Shown here piece after piece: positions 54,801-64,000 of a stretch of 64,000 nt of DNA (position 1 is its first letter; every line of letters starts with the position of its first letter). The position numbers were made by a program, and so were the translations under genes. The DNA is taken from the NCBI GenBank assembly GCA_026770025.1, contig JAMXDE010000005.1, positions 3,100,001 through 3,164,000 of the forward strand. The letters are read 5' to 3'. Below the pieces are notes generated by a model. It worked only from the letters and a program-made list of their open reading frames with translations. It made no database searches and was not told the DNA's origin. The stretch comes from Craspedostauros australis (Eukaryota; Bacillariophyta; Bacillariophyceae; Mastogloiales; Achnanthaceae).

Positions 54801-57800
54801 ATCCGAGAGCCGCATCTCCGACACTCTCCGTGACTTCATCCGACGCCACGGGGCTCCCGACCTACTGATGTCCGACAACGCCAAGGCGCAGATCGGTAAC
54901 AAGGTTATGGAGATCCTCCGGCAGTATCACATCCGTGATCACCAGAGTGAGCCGGAACATCAACACCAGAACGGCGCGGAACGCCGGATCCAGGATATCA
55001 AACGCACAACCAACGGTGTGATGGATCGCACGGGTACTCCCGACCGCTTCTGGCTGATCTGCACGCTCTATGTGGTTGATCTCTTCAATCACATCGCGCA
55101 GGTCACCGCTGGCTCCATCACCCCCCTTCAAGCCGCCTTCGGACAGCGACCGGACATCTCCAAGTTCCTGTCCTACCGATGGTGGCAGCCTGTCTACTAC
55201 CGGGTTGACAACCCCACCTTCCCCAGCCAGTCCAAGGAGCGCAGTGGGCGCTGGGCCGGTCCCTGCCTGCACAAAGGCGATGATCTTACCTTCTGGGTCC
55301 TCGACGACGAGACCCAGCGACTTCTTCCTCGGTCTGCCATCCGACCTGCCGACGACTCTGCCACCCGCAATCTTCGTGCGGACTTCCCCTTCCCCATTGT
55401 TGGGGAGGACGATGGCTCTGATGTCATGAATGTGGCGAATGGGGAGCCAGACGACGACATCTCCGTCCCTCCTGACTCCGACCCCATCGTACACTCCCTC
55501 GCCGATTCCATCCTGGCTGACCGCCGCGGCACAGACCCTGAAACAGTGGGGAATGCCAAGGTCCACATCCCGAAGTTCTCTCCCGAGGATCTCGTTGGGA
55601 TGACCTTCATCCACGAGAAGGATGGCCAACAAGTCAAAGCGGAGGTGGTGCAAAAGGTCAATGACCTTGACGCAGCCAACCACCAACGTATCAAGATGCT
55701 ACTCGCACTGGCCGATGGGGAGACGCATGACCTCATCTCCTACGTTGAGCTCGCCGACATCATCGAACGGCAACAGGAGCACAACGACGACCCCGACGCC
55801 AAGTGGGAGTTCGACTCCATCATCGGACACGAGGGTCCTCTCTCATCTTCCTCTCCCTCCTACAAGGGATCAAGCTTCAACGTCATCGTGAAATGGGGAG
55901 ACGGCTCCACCTCCACGGAACCACTCTCCATCATGATCCAGGATGATCCCGTCTCATGCGCTGCCTACGGCCGCCGCCACGAGCTGCTCGACGAGCCTGG
56001 CTGGAAGCGTCTCAAGCGCCTCGCCATCCGCACCAATCGTCTCGAGCGACAAGTCCACGTCGCCAAGTCCAAGACCTTCAACCACGCCCCTACCTTCCAG
56101 TTCGGTGTCCAAGTCCCTCGCAACCACAAGGAAGCGATGCGACTCGACGACAAGAACGGCAACACTCTCTGGGCCGACGCTGAGAAGAAGGAGATGGACC
56201 AACTCTTCGGGTACCACACCTTCAAGTCTCTCGGCAAAGGCGCCCCTGTCCCTTCCGGCTTCCAGAAGATCCGCCTCCAATGGGTCTATGCTGTGAAGCA
56301 TGACCTCCGTCACAAGGCGCGCTGCGTCGCTGGTGGTCACCTCACCGACCCCTGCAAGGATGCATCCTACGCAGGTGTGGTCAGTCTTCGCTCTCTCCGC
56401 CTCTCCCTCCTCGCCGGCGAACTCAACGGCATTCCAACATGGGTTGGAGACATTGGCAATGCGTATCTTGAGGCCTTCACTCAAGAACGCATCTGCTTCA
56501 TCGCTGGTGACGAATTCGGTGACTTCGCTGGTCATACCATGCAGATAGTCAAGGCACTCTACGGCCTGCGCACATCGGGCGCCCGATTCCATGAGGCTCT
56601 CGCCGACACCCTTCGCGACATGGGTTTCCTCCAATGCCGCTCCGATCCCGACGTCTGGATGCGTGACGCCAACTCCCATTGGGAGTACGTCTGCGTCTAC
56701 GTCGATGACCTCACCGCGACGATGGCCGACCCCAAGGCTTTCTTCGACATCCTCTCTTCGAAGTACGGGTACCAGCTCAAGGGAGTTGGTCCTATCAAGT
56801 ACCACCTCGGTGCTGACTTCGGCCGTGATCCCGACGGCACTCTCAAGCTCTCTCCGCAATCCTACATCAAGCGGATGATGGAGAACTACGAACGCATGTT
56901 CGGCGAGCTTCCCCGCAAGATCAGCTGCCCTCTCGACAAGGCCGACAGTCCGGAGCTCGACACCTCTTCCGAACTCAGCGAAACCGACAAACGCAAGTTC
57001 ATGTCGCTCATCGGTGCACTCCAGTGGTGTATCTCCCTCGGACGGTTTGACATCTCTGTCGCCGTCATGACGCTGGCACGCTTCCGCTCAGCTCCTCGCC
57101 AAGGTCATCTGGATCGCGCAAAGCGCATCTACGGATATCTTCGCAAGCATCCTGATGCTGCCATCCGCTTCCGCACCTGCGTCCCCCGCTTCGATCTTCA
57201 CTACGAGGTTCCCAACCATGACTGGATCTACTCCGTCTACGGGAAGACCTCTGAGGAGATTCCGGACGACATCCCCGAGCCGAAAGGCAAACCTGTCCGA
57301 ACCACCACGTTCGTCGACGCCAACCTTCTCCACTGCCAAGTCACTGGCAGATCTGCTACCGGTGCTCTCCATCTGGTCAACCAGACCCCCATCGAATGGT
57401 TCTCCAAGCGTCAAGGCACAGTTGAGACCGCCACCTACGGGTCCGAGTTCGTCGCTGCCCGTCAAGCTACGGAGCAGATCATCTCCCTCCGTCTTGCCCT
57501 TCGTGAAATGGGCATTCCGATTGACGGCCCCAGCTGGATGCTGGGTGACAATCAGTCCGTCATCACCTCCTCCACGGTCCCCAAGAGCATGCTCTCCAAG
57601 CGCCACAACGCACTGGCCTACCATCGCGTCCGGTCCGCTGTCGCCGCTGGCATCCTCTACTTCATCAAGATCCCCGGCACGCAGAACGTCGCCGACGTGA
57701 TGACGAAGTTCCTTCCATGGGCTGTCTTCTGGCCCCTCGTGAAGCCCATCCTCTTCTGGAAAGGGCACACCGAGTCCTCTTCCCCGACCTACAAGACCTG

Positions 57801-58456
57801 AATGTCCGGGACACGCTTTGGGGAGTATTAGCGCACGCTAAATCTCTAACAATAGCGACACCCGTCGACCAATCAGAAATCTCCACTTTTCTTACCTTTT
57901 CCGTTCCGAACGGAAATTTTGGTCGAAAATCCGTTGTGTCAGATTTGTGTCGCATTTCGCGTCGCAAGAATCGTTTTCCCTCAATCACAGATCCAAAAAT
58001 GTCGTGGAAATTGATTTCTTGCCAAGATGAGCCAATCTGCCCAATCAGGACAGACTTGGATCTTGGGTGTGACACGTGCGAATCTTGCCCTGACCTTCTC
58101 AAGTGAATACGATCAATCGTGCGATCGTACTACTAGCAACATCGTGAGAAGACGTAATTTACAACACGGGCTATCGCGGTGTTTTGTTCATTGACTTTTG
58201 CACCTCATCTTCACGCAGTAACACGCACATTTGTCGTGTTGTCTCCGTGTTATTTTTACTTGCAATTGCATGAGATCATGTCATGCCTCTCTCATGCTCA
58301 CAGTTCCAAGATAACAATCTTGTGAGCTCGACAGCATTCCTACTACCATACGAATAATACAGTAAACAAACACTCTCCTCACCAACAACAACGACTTGAT
58401 CACTCTACGTTCTCGGTGCGGTATCCTTCACACCCATCTACGATTACGTTCTAACA
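51852..58456 (+). mobile_element. Element 3: Copia-type retroelement with inverted ends but no recognisable full LTRs
   Basis: The left end is TGTTAGAACG and the right end CGTTCTAACA, perfect inverted copies, and GCTCC flanks both sides (51847-51851 and 58457-58461). The first 38 bp read TGTTAGAACG...CGTTCTAACA by themselves, as if an LTR had lost its middle. The last 15 bp of this piece match the last 15 bp of the element at 14 positions. No longer direct repeat was found between 51852-52209 and 57802-58456. Confidence 0.75.
52210..57801 (+). CDS. Element 3 Gag-Pol polyprotein (Copia type, like diatom CoDi elements)
   Basis: 1,863 residues in one intact frame. The Gag region opens with LATLDHILGVIGIPLDST and has a basic C-terminal part but no CCHC knuckle that I can see. 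The protease motif is VDSGANGGLAG near residue 570. The integrase core has Asp in AMDTLFSD near 823, Asp in LMSDNAKAQ near 888 and Glu in QNGAERRIQD near 921; a classic HHCC segment is not obvious. The reverse transcriptase shows WVGDIGNAYLEAF and VCVYVDDLTATM near 1496. RNase H begins around TTFVDANLLHC near 1698 and has VETATYGSEFVAARQA. Codon use is strongly C-ending, like host genes, and this gives a long antisense open frame. It resembles the diatom-specific Copia lineages; that placement is from memory of the family. Confidence 0.94.
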   Translation: MSTPEMDLATLDHILGVIGIPLDSTPRDIIAHADIVSPLDLVSLTEDDLRSFQLRDDTEDGETIVAVLGVNHIRKILNLGKWYLTQAILDDNTWNDLDRTSFMAFTAEQNNPSLPSSHSHSTASSPIPSPMGMGHHTTTPASAFRPVPEEPPHVNFAFDPSASVPDPAFPQPPVTPSMAPSSNFQGVQAMELPADYVKEFSKATKRESLSLPTLKDDKHFLTFMRTFETLSFSHGLNHHLDMDFMPTPKDEAFFASQNRYLFAVLTEHVKTSKSRRIIRAYKKSCDGRAAYADLVDSYTSGVVGETLSIKYRDAIVAFRLDQTWTKTREQFLDAWETKLDDIEELDDACVDEAVKQQWLRTAIGPDVDLTRAYTNVKSNSRQRHKQSRGFIKVGVSFEDLLEFVRDEAQSLDANQPRTTSRRKVNNAKTSGSAGKGNGKDYAKDDRRSIPNDEWREMSKDQRKAFLEAKGKWRKNKGKGKADSHRAANNAATSSGTTDTPSATPSAGNTDSSKAGDQSTAIDRLLAQTKSTSSSDDTPQLVYKGQTWRLANSTVVRYSFNKLVKDHSGSLVDSGANGGLAGDDVLVLCKTGHTADVSGIGDSAIANLDIGTVAGLIQTTEGPIIGKFHQYALYGKGKTIHSSNQLGAFGMDVNERPRNLPGGRQTIITPGGHIIPLAVRQGLSYMDMAKPTRSELDKYPHVDFTADDEWDPSSLDQEMNLDDVDDDDAAALQRRENNSTVLTAYTGARQADIADNPGSIIATRKPADYEALRPHFGWIPARRVRDTLRCTSQWYRTAERFSMRKHFKSRFPAANVDRLHETVAMDTLFSDTPAHDDGVPGHGGCTMLQVYVALDSRFTAGFPMPSESRISDTLRDFIRRHGAPDLLMSDNAKAQIGNKVMEILRQYHIRDHQSEPEHQHQNGAERRIQDIKRTTNGVMDRTGTPDRFWLICTLYVVDLFNHIAQVTAGSITPLQAAFGQRPDISKFLSYRWWQPVYYRVDNPTFPSQSKERSGRWAGPCLHKGDDLTFWVLDDETQRLLPRSAIRPADDSATRNLRADFPFPIVGEDDGSDVMNVANGEPDDDISVPPDSDPIVHSLADSILADRRGTDPETVGNAKVHIPKFSPEDLVGMTFIHEKDGQQVKAEVVQKVNDLDAANHQRIKMLLALADGETHDLISYVELADIIERQQEHNDDPDAKWEFDSIIGHEGPLSSSSPSYKGSSFNVIVKWGDGSTSTEPLSIMIQDDPVSCAAYGRRHELLDEPGWKRLKRLAIRTNRLERQVHVAKSKTFNHAPTFQFGVQVPRNHKEAMRLDDKNGNTLWADAEKKEMDQLFGYHTFKSLGKGAPVPSGFQKIRLQWVYAVKHDLRHKARCVAGGHLTDPCKDASYAGVVSLRSLRLSLLAGELNGIPTWVGDIGNAYLEAFTQERICFIAGDEFGDFAGHTMQIVKALYGLRTSGARFHEALADTLRDMGFLQCRSDPDVWMRDANSHWEYVCVYVDDLTATMADPKAFFDILSSKYGYQLKGVGPIKYHLGADFGRDPDGTLKLSPQSYIKRMMENYERMFGELPRKISCPLDKADSPELDTSSELSETDKRKFMSLIGALQWCISLGRFDISVAVMTLARFRSAPRQGHLDRAKRIYGYLRKHPDAAIRFRTCVPRFDLHYEVPNHDWIYSVYGKTSEEIPDDIPEPKGKPVRTTTFVDANLLHCQVTGRSATGALHLVNQTPIEWFSKRQGTVETATYGSEFVAARQATEQIISLRLALREMGIPIDGPSWMLGDNQSVITSSTVPKSMLSKRHNALAYHRVRSAVAAGILYFIKIPGTQNVADVMTKFLPWAVFWPLVKPILFWKGHTESSSPTYKT

Positions 58457-58483
58457 GCTCCGGTTGGGTATTCATGCTCTGTC

Positions 58484-59502
58484 TCAACCGCGTGCGTCGT
58501 TATGCTTGGTGTTATGTGTTGTGTGCACGTGCACGTGCATGTGTCGAATCAAGCACTCCATTATCTCTTCCTCGCCATCTTCATACGCGGCATGGAGCAA
58601 CGTGTATCCATCTTCATTGTACATGGTCAAATCGTGATTCTCGTTGCCGTTGGCTTCGTTCAAGCGAAGCAGACGATCCAACAGTCCTTCATTGCCGGCG
58701 CTGCAAGCTTCCTGAATTGGTGCGTAGTCTTCGTCCGGGAACCGGAGGTTGAGATTGATCTCGACACCGTTTGCTTGGCTGAAGTCAAGGAGACAGTTGG
58801 CTACATCTGTGCCACCATGCAAGAAGGCATGCTGAAGTGCCGTTCTATCGTTCATATCTCGGGTGTTGATCATGGCATGCGCATTGCCTTGGAAGCGGCA
58901 TGATCGGAGCAACAGCTGCACCACCTCTTTATAACCGTATTTACAAGCGTAATGGAGCGGGGTTTGTTCGTCGCAGTCCTGGATGTTGAAATCGATGATG
59001 GGGTCGTCACAGAGGTACTTGTGTGACAGAATTCGATGAAACGTTCCACTACATCCACTTCGCCGTACTCACAGGCATGATGCAGTGGCGTGCAGCCATG
59101 GTAGTTGTTTCGGATATTGAAATTGATTGCCGCATAGCTGTTGGCTCGACTGAAGTCAAGAAGATCGCCGGCGATATCTGCGTCACCATTGATGCAGGCG
59201 TAGTGAAGCAGTGTTTTCCCATCCTCCTTGTCTTGAACGTTGAGGTCGATGCAGACTTCGTTGGCTTGGATGAATTCAAGCAAGCACCTCACTCCGCCCA
59301 CGTCACCATGGGCACAAGCATGATGAAGTGCCGTTTTGTTGGACGAGTCTTGGGCGTTGATGATGACATGTGCGTTGCTGTGGATACGAGCGGATCGAAG
59401 CAAGCTCTTCGCTACGCCATGGTGGCCTTGTGTGCAAGCATAGTGAAGGGGAGTTAGGATGATACAGAGATGTGAGCTCTTCCTCCTCTTCTTTTCCGTC
59501 AT
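58484..59502 (-). pseudogene. Third ankyrin-repeat gene, frameshifted
   Basis: Two overlapping frames together encode about nine ankyrin repeats. The first runs from the ATG at 59502 (MTEKKRRKSSHLCIILTPLH) to YGEVDVVERFIEFCH. Near 59025 the frame slips, and the second continues with FNIQDCDEQTPLHYACKYGY, then VVQLLLRSCR, to a stop at 58484, just 23 bp from the target copy of element 3. Repeats are 36-38 residues and more diverged (TALHHACAHGDVGGVRCLLE) than those of the duplicated pair, so this is a separate subfamily. A one-base sequencing error could also explain the slip. Confidence 0.72.
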
Positions 59503-59926
59503 GGCGCCGCACTTCCTCGTCTTGTCTCATTGCTTTGCTTTGCAAGCCTCACATGGGGTATCATTTCTGATCGTTCTGAAGGGTCATCATCACGGTTGTC
59601 CAACGGAGTTGCGATTGAACAGTAGCGATGATGGTGCTTGTGTGTGAGCGTGTTGGTGCGTGTCATCGTGGACGACTCCTCAGTCGTTCAACCACGACCA
59701 ATCCAAGTGTGTCATTCAAGAACAATGAATCATGGACGACAGGTGGATGAGTGAAGCGTGGCAACAACCACAACGCAACCCAAAACACGGATCTTCGACT
59801 AGATCGACTTGTTTTTGGCGCGGCTTTGGTGTTTGGTGTGAGTTGTTGGCACCAACAAAAAGAACAACAAGGATGGCAACAGAAGATGCAATTGTTGGTG
59901 GCAAGGAACATGTCACGGCTCGTGTT
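59503..59926. other. Intergenic region before duplication copy B
   Basis: No gene recognised. The similarity to copy A begins at about 59927. Confidence 0.5.
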
Positions 59927-60472
59927 GACTCCGTTGCTTTGCGCCATTCCACGCTCGCAGGATCCTCGGTCGTCTCCACGTTCTGAGAATGTTGGTACAA
60001 TGATGACTTCCGACGTCTGCGCCCACGATCAACTTCTCCTGGTGTGACTGGCCACGATGACGTTCAAGAGTATGTTCAAGTTCGCGCTCACGATCACGCT
60101 CACGACCAAGTCAATGTTCAAGACTACGATCACGTTCATGCCAAAGTTGATGGGACAATCACCGAGCGGTACCGTGGGAACAACATGAAATGAGAAACAT
60201 CGTGAAACAGCAATCAACGCAATGCCATGCACGCTGCGTGAAACGGAGCACGGGACACCACCGCCAACGATCATGAAGCAGAACATGATCGCTTCATAAA
60301 AAGCAGACACAGATGCGATCAAGCGACCACGATCATCCAAACAATCATTCAAATCATATAAAACGCCCGTCGCATTGATCACATCTGAGCAACAAGCCGT
60401 TCCATCACGAAACACACCTGCTCCAGCAAGGTCTTCATCCTTCCACGCCTCCTTACGCTCTTCGCCTCACCA

Positions 60473-62200
60473 ATGCGCAACCACAACCACCAAGTCCGGA
60501 CATCACTATCCACAGCCTCACCGTCTCTCATTCCGCTCAAGTCGACTCCTGGTGATGCATCCAACCCGACCGTCACCAACCAGGATCTCCTTCGCGCCGC
60601 AGAACAGGGAGATGTGGACACCCTCACTGCGTGGAAGACGGCATTTCCACAAACCTCCATCGACACGATCAAGGATAGCCGCGACAAGACTCCACTCCAC
60701 CTCGCATGCTCCAACAGCCAACTTGAAACGATCAAACAGTTGGTGGAGTCATGTGGAGCGGACGTCAATGCCCAATCCATGAATGGAGAGACTGCGCTAC
60801 ACTATGCATGCGCACAGGGCAACCTCGATGTCGTGGAATACCTAGCTGGGTCGCATTCTTCAGATGCCAACCTCCAGGACAACTCCGGCAAGGTGGCACT
60901 CCACGACGCATGTACCAAGGGACATGTGGCCATCGTGAAGACTCTGATCGAGTCATATTCTGCAAGCGCTTTCGTGCAAGATAAGAAGGGTGAGAATGCC
61001 CTCCATGCTGCGTGTCTTCATGGACACTTGGATGTTGTGGAGTACCTCGTTGGATCATGTGGAGTGGACATCAATGTACAGGATGATTTCGGCAATACTG
61101 CGATCCACGATGCATGTCGGAAGGGCCATCTTGATATCTTGCAGTATGTGATGGAGGCTCGTGCTGTGTCCGTCGACGTCCAGAACAATGACGGCGATAC
61201 CGCGCTTCATGTTGCATACAGAAATGGGCATATGGATGTTGCAGAGTACCTGGTGAAGTCGTGCAAGGCAGATGTTCATGTTGAGAATGACGCTGGCGGC
61301 ACGGCTCTTCAGTCTGCATATTCCAATGATCATCTGGATGTTGTGAGATGGTTGGTGGAGTCAGGTCAGGTGGACATCAATGCCAAAGACCGGAATGGCA
61401 ACACTGCCCTTCACTGCGCAAGTGCTGGAGACCATCTGGATGTGGTGGAGTATTTGTCGAAGTCAGACGACCTGATGGTGGATGGCAACGCCAAGAACAA
61501 CGATGGCAACACCGTCCTTCACTGCGCAAGTGCTGGAGGCCATCTGGATGTGGTGAAGTGCTTGATGGACTCAGGCAACGCGAACATCGACGTCAGCGCC
61601 AAGAATAAGGCTGGCAACACTGCACTCCATCTTGCAACCGCGCATGGACATCTGGATGTTGTGAAGTGGCTGGTTGAATCCGTCAAGGCCAATATCAACG
61701 CTGAGAACGACAAACACGAGACTCCACTCTTCAAGGCATATCGCAACAGCCACTTCGATACTGTCAAGTATCTGATCGCAGCACCCGATGCTGATTTGAA
61801 CGTCACAGACCAGGAAGGCGACACCATCCTCCATCGTGCAAGCGCTGAAGGCAATCTCGACGTTGCGAAGTTGTTGGTTGAACAAGGCAAGGTCGATGTC
61901 ACCATCAAAACCAGCAATTATGGCAGCACTGCACTGCACTATGCGTGCTACAAAGGTAGATTGGAGGTCGTGAAGTATTTGGTAGAATGTTGCAACGCAG
62001 AAATCAACATTCAAAACGAGTATGGCATAACTCCACTTTGGGAGGCAAGTTACAACGGTAAATTGGAGGTGGTCAAGTACTTGGTGGAATCGTGCAACGC
62101 AGACATCAGCCTCAAGGGTAACTATGGCTGGACTGCGCTGGACATGGCGTATCGGGGGCGCTGCACTGGTGTTATCGACTACTTGACCACTCTTGCTTGA
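60473..62200 (+). CDS. Ankyrin-repeat protein, 15 repeats (copy B)
   Basis: 575 residues, intact frame, paralogue of the gene at 26875. The N-terminus and repeats 1-7 are nearly identical to copy A. Where copy A has four 36-residue units, this copy has two. The remaining six repeats align to the end, but the last two have diverged (WTALDMAYRGRCTGVIDYLT against DTALDIAKAIGHTDIVDCLT). No other domain, signal peptide or membrane segment is seen. Both copies keep open frames and most differences look conservative, so both may be functional. Confidence 0.9.
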   Translation: MRNHNHQVRTSLSTASPSLIPLKSTPGDASNPTVTNQDLLRAAEQGDVDTLTAWKTAFPQTSIDTIKDSRDKTPLHLACSNSQLETIKQLVESCGADVNAQSMNGETALHYACAQGNLDVVEYLAGSHSSDANLQDNSGKVALHDACTKGHVAIVKTLIESYSASAFVQDKKGENALHAACLHGHLDVVEYLVGSCGVDINVQDDFGNTAIHDACRKGHLDILQYVMEARAVSVDVQNNDGDTALHVAYRNGHMDVAEYLVKSCKADVHVENDAGGTALQSAYSNDHLDVVRWLVESGQVDINAKDRNGNTALHCASAGDHLDVVEYLSKSDDLMVDGNAKNNDGNTVLHCASAGGHLDVVKCLMDSGNANIDVSAKNKAGNTALHLATAHGHLDVVKWLVESVKANINAENDKHETPLFKAYRNSHFDTVKYLIAAPDADLNVTDQEGDTILHRASAEGNLDVAKLLVEQGKVDVTIKTSNYGSTALHYACYKGRLEVVKYLVECCNAEINIQNEYGITPLWEASYNGKLEVVKYLVESCNADISLKGNYGWTALDMAYRGRCTGVIDYLTTLA

Positions 62201-62317
62201 TCAGACTATCGCAGTAAATTGGACATGAACCAACCAACCAACCAACCACCCGTTAATGGGATCTCCATGAGTAGCTGTCAAGTTCTTCACGTCCATCGTT
62301 GACGTAAATCAGTCGTT

Positions 62318-62323
62318 ACTATT
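62318..62323. other. Empty target site matching the solo LTR of copy A
   Basis: A single ACTATT in the sequence TCGTTACTATTCTATTG, where copy A has ACTATT-LTR-ACTATT. Confidence 0.9.
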
Positions 62324-62429
62324 CTATTGTTCAGTGGACTACAATTATGCTATGAGAGGATAGTACGCTGTTTTGTGCTCAACATCGCTTCGTGTTGCAA
62401 GGCCATGGTACCTCTGTCCAGCCCAGCCC

Positions 62430-62510
62430 ATGCGTTGCGATGTGTTGCGTTGTGATGTGTTGCGATATGCTGCGATGTGTTGCGTTGTGTTGCGATGTGT
62501 TGTGGGAGGT
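62430..62510 (+). repeat. Degenerate GCGATGTGTT repeat
   Basis: Imperfect tandem units of GCGATGTGTT and GCGTTGTGTT downstream of the membrane gene. Copy A (29790-29840) has a shorter version, so the array has changed length. Confidence 0.75.
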
Positions 62511-62668
62511 ATGTGTATGGCATGCGATTGCGCTTTGCCTCTCATGGAGGCAAGCGGTGCCATGGTCTGGGATTCACGATACATCTCTAAGATATCTTTG
62601 GGGGCGTCATACATGTGTGGGTGCGTTGGTGCGCTTGGTGTGTCGATGCGACGCGCTGTGGTCGCGCC

Positions 62669-64000
62669 TCAATGCGCCAAGTGGCAACGTGTTAACTTCT
62701 GCACACTCATCTCCTCGTCACTCTTGGCGGCACTGTCGTTCTCCTCCTCCTGGTTCAGCTTGTTCATGGCGACAGTCTCCATGCGAAGGGCAGATTCGAA
62801 GACGGCGGCATCATCCTCATTGCTGCAGGCGTTGATCCCTTCACACAGAGTCTTCATGTTCGACAGATTGCGCTGGCGGCCGGAAGAGAAGGTCTCTGGG
62901 GCTCGAGATACTCGCGAAGACGGCGGTGGTTCCAAGGTGCAGGTTGTGGTTGCTCTTGTGACCTGGCTTCATGCCGGCGGCACGCTCCTCTGGAATGCCA
63001 ATGTACACCTCATCGAGCTGAAAGCCAGAGACGACCTTGTGGACGGAAATGAGAACCCAGGATCCGGAGCAGATACCGGTGGCTTCCAACAACAGACAGA
63101 ACTGAAGGAAGATGTAGACGATTGGGTTGGAAAGGAAGGCGATTGGGAAGACGGATGCGACCAGCTGCCATGTGATGGAGGCGATGATGGTGGTGATGAG
63201 GGCTCCGAGAAGTCCTGTGTTGAAGAATTCCTGGGTGCTGTCGGAGACTCCGAAGATGTTCTCGCCAGTTCCGACCTCGACATCAAGGAGTGGTGACACG
63301 GGCGATGATGAAGAAGCACATGGTGACGCAGATCTGACGTCCGATCATGAATCCTGGAAGGTTGCGTCCGTCACCGCGGAAGAGGAGCTCGCAGGTCTTG
63401 CGGGCCATTGGGTGGTCTCCACGATCCTCCTTTGGAAGCTTGGCGATGGCGAAGAGGGCAATCTGCATACCCTCGATCATACCCTCGAGCATACCCACGA
63501 TGGACATGAAGAGGAAGAAGAGGATGCCGGCGACTCCGTTTGTCACTCCAGCCCACATGGTGGTCTTTCCATCGAAGAGGGCGACCAGGGGTGACGGCCA
63601 TGGTGTAGCACAGGATGGCAAGGGAGATGAGGATGCGGCCCCAGTAGAAGAGGTTCTGGGCACTGTCGCATGTTGGTCCCTTGAACTTGGTTTCCTTGCC
63701 TGAGGCCCAGACGAAGAACAACTGGACGAGGTAGCACGAGTGAAGAAGTCCAGAGAACTCGATGGCGAGGGCGACATGGGTGAAGACGGCGAAGAAGTTG
63801 TTGATGTAGTCAAGCATGCACAGGGAAGCGTTGACTTGGGAGTTGAGCTGTCTGGCTTGAGTGGTCATGAGGATCATGGCGGCTCCGGATCCGAGGAAGA
63901 TCTGGATGATGATGTGTGGGAGACCGAAGACCTCAGCATCGGCGAGCGGGACACCGCACTGGTTGATGGTGAAGACCATGAGGAGGACCATGAGGAAGAC
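62669..64000 (-). pseudogene. Multi-pass membrane protein gene, copy B, broken by frameshifts and cut by the window end
   Basis: Same order of hydrophobic helices as copy A (AEVFGLPHIIIQIFLGSG, LISLAILCYTMAV, GVAGILFFLFMSIVGMLEGM, GRQICVTMCFFIIARV, LGALITTIIASITWQLV). It lacks the 10-bp duplication of copy A, so the frame is continuous through LISLAILCYTMAV. It has its own shift a few codons later, where a GGGG run (63588-63591) replaces GGG. The two later shifts are shared with copy A. The N-terminus lies beyond the window. Confidence 0.7.

Larger units (their letters stand above)
59927..64000. repeat. Segmental duplication, copy B, truncated by the window end
   Basis: Matches 26328-31400 in order and orientation: promoter region, ankyrin gene, 3' flank with an empty LTR site, and the opposite-strand membrane gene. 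Confidence 0.9.

Overview
The window is nuclear DNA of a eukaryote. Genes are single-copy with GT-AG introns of about 200-500 bp, lie on both strands, and include a ribosomal protein and a WHEP-type cytosolic glycyl-tRNA synthetase. The Copia-class retrotransposons, and a UbiA prenyltransferase with an N-terminal hydrophobic leader followed by a transit-like stretch, suggest a diatom or related stramenopile alga. That assignment is inference from gene style; nothing here proves the taxon.

Bases 1-26,000 are gene-rich and look ordinary. In order they hold glycyl-tRNA synthetase (4 exons), a conserved basic protein on the minus strand, myo-inositol-1-phosphate synthase (4 exons), a membrane-anchored alpha/beta hydrolase of the monoacylglycerol lipase type (3 exons), an OTU1/YOD1 deubiquitinase, an RRM protein with a polyproline centre (2 exons), a large zinc-finger nuclear-type protein (2 exons), a UbiA prenyltransferase on the minus strand, and ribosomal protein eL35/uL29. 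Spliced models close exactly in frame for all of the multi-exon genes.

Bases 26,000-64,000 are accessory and repeat-shaped. An ankyrin-repeat gene plus a neighbouring multi-pass membrane gene on the opposite strand occurs twice, as copy A (26.3-31.4 kb) and copy B (59.9 kb to the window end). A third, frameshifted ankyrin gene lies at 58.5-59.5 kb. Copy A carries a solo LTR whose empty site is preserved in copy B. Both copies of the membrane gene are broken, each by its own private frameshift on top of lesions they share.

Between the copies lies a nested set of retrotransposons. A gene for a secreted protein (33,000-33,539 and 50,997-51,240) is split by a 17.45-kb Copia element (element 1, 33,540-50,990, minus strand). 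Element 1 contains a second complete Copia element (element 2, 39,744-48,893, with apparently identical LTRs) and, separately, a solo LTR (34,542-35,321). Removing both insertions with one target-site copy each leaves element 1 as a single 1,998-codon reading frame with one internal TGA. A third intact Copia polyprotein (element 3, 51,852-58,456) has matching inverted ends and a 5-bp target duplication but no recognisable full LTRs.

No tRNA, rRNA or CRISPR array was recognised. An 8-mer, TACTCGTA/TACGAGTA, recurs in non-coding DNA far more often than chance and may be a regulatory element of this genome.
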